A program made the position numbers and the translations under genes. Source: Sphingobacterium thalpophilum (GTDB lineage: Bacteria; Bacteroidota; Bacteroidia; Sphingobacteriales; Sphingobacteriaceae). From it: a stretch of 64,000 bases of DNA. Positions within the stretch are counted from its first letter, which is position 1; each line of letters opens with the position of its first letter. Below the pieces are notes generated by a model. That model made no database searches. It saw only the letters and a list, made by a program, of their open reading frames with translations, and was not told where the DNA came from. Positions 63,807-64,000 of this stretch are shown here, piece by piece. The DNA is taken from contig NZ_LR590484.1 of NCBI RefSeq assembly GCF_901482695.1, forward strand, positions 124,001 through 188,000, in the 5' to 3' direction.

Positions 63807-64000
63807 ATGAATTACAGACAAACATTTTTACAGGCATTGTTTATCTTTTGCGAAGAGAGAGGATTAGATACCGGAAAAATTGCTGCTCACTCAAACATTT
63901 CAATAGACGAATTGAACACAAACCCATCCTTTCCGATATCCAATGAGCAGATGGACATGATTTGGAAAAACATTATTCAGATTTCAAAAAATGAGTTGGT
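63807..64000 (+). CDS. AraC-type transcriptional regulator, N-terminal part (truncated by window)
   Basis: From ATG 63807: MNYRQTFLQALFIFCEERGL, then DTGKIAAHSNISIDELNTNP and NEQMDMIWKNIIQISKNEL up to the window edge (64 codons). The short opening matches the arabinose-binding-type N-terminal domain of AraC regulators in Bacteroidota (AraC_binding_2 group). It is divergent from the four-TM protein/SnoaL-like pair and probably controls it, by layout. The HTH lies outside the window. Confidence 0.72.
   Translation, partial: MNYRQTFLQALFIFCEERGLDTGKIAAHSNISIDELNTNPSFPISNEQMDMIWKNIIQISKNEL

Overview
The window reads as a chromosomal segment of a Bacteroidota (Bacteroidetes) bacterium of the Sphingobacteriaceae, most likely a Sphingobacterium. 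The pointers are SusC/SusD pairs, a SusR-type regulator, ECF sigma/FecR/TonB-receptor trios, DUF4876 and DUF6850 proteins, many Cys-anchored lipoproteins with CSK/CKK-type N-termini, promoters of the TTTG-N19-TAnnTTTG type and moderate GC. Genus assignment is inference; no rRNA or marker gene is present.

Layout. 1-5.5 kb: tail of a SusC-like receptor, then SusD, a TlpA-like thioredoxin and a large M16 peptidase, closed by a strong terminator. 5.7-8.8 kb: a small lipoprotein gene and a dead IS21-family element (istA has an amber codon, istB is frameshifted near its end). 9.0-9.4 kb: a two-gene unit encoding a two-TM protein and a Gly/Ala-rich peptide. 9.5-23.9 kb: a complete alpha-glucan (dextran-type) polysaccharide utilization locus: SusR-like regulator, SusC, SusD, SusE/F, GH66, GH31, GH97, all on the minus strand. 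24-26.6 kb: small and partly broken accessory genes (a possible immunity-like protein, a frameshifted DUF6984-like gene, DUF202). 26.7-32.0 kb: an overlapping operon of four surface lipoproteins (FN3/propeller, IPT-like/propeller, small lipoprotein, leucine-rich repeats). 32.2-34.9 kb: a broken lipoprotein gene, an M50 protease-TPR protein and two paralogous secreted proteins. 34.9-39.7 kb: a three-GAF sigma-54 activator, an orphan SdhC-like cytochrome b, an NmrA-like SDR and an AhpD-like protein. 39.9-41.4 kb: a gene graveyard (response-regulator remnant, degenerate copy of the 24-kb gene). 41.5-44 kb: TerC, a zinc-ribbon protein and small membrane/secreted proteins. 44.2-53.0 kb: ECF sigma, FecR, STN-TonB receptor, DUF4876, DUF6850, di-heme cytochrome c peroxidase. 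53.1-61.2 kb: a ChaN/EreA-like protein, AraC regulator, TolC-HlyD-MFS tripartite exporter, Crp-like regulator and siderophore-interacting flavoprotein. 61.4-64 kb: a class-C-type serine hydrolase, YegP, a frameshifted SnoaL-like gene, a membrane protein and the start of an AraC regulator.

The best functional units are the dextran-type locus (sensor, import pair, surface glycan binding, endo-cleavage, then exo-cleavage) and the ECF/FecR/TonB/DUF4876/DUF6850/peroxidase cluster, whose substrate is not evident. Several genes are broken by single-base shifts, some at homopolymers, so genuine decay and consensus error should be separated before interpreting them. All functions are inferred by reading protein motifs; no database search was run.
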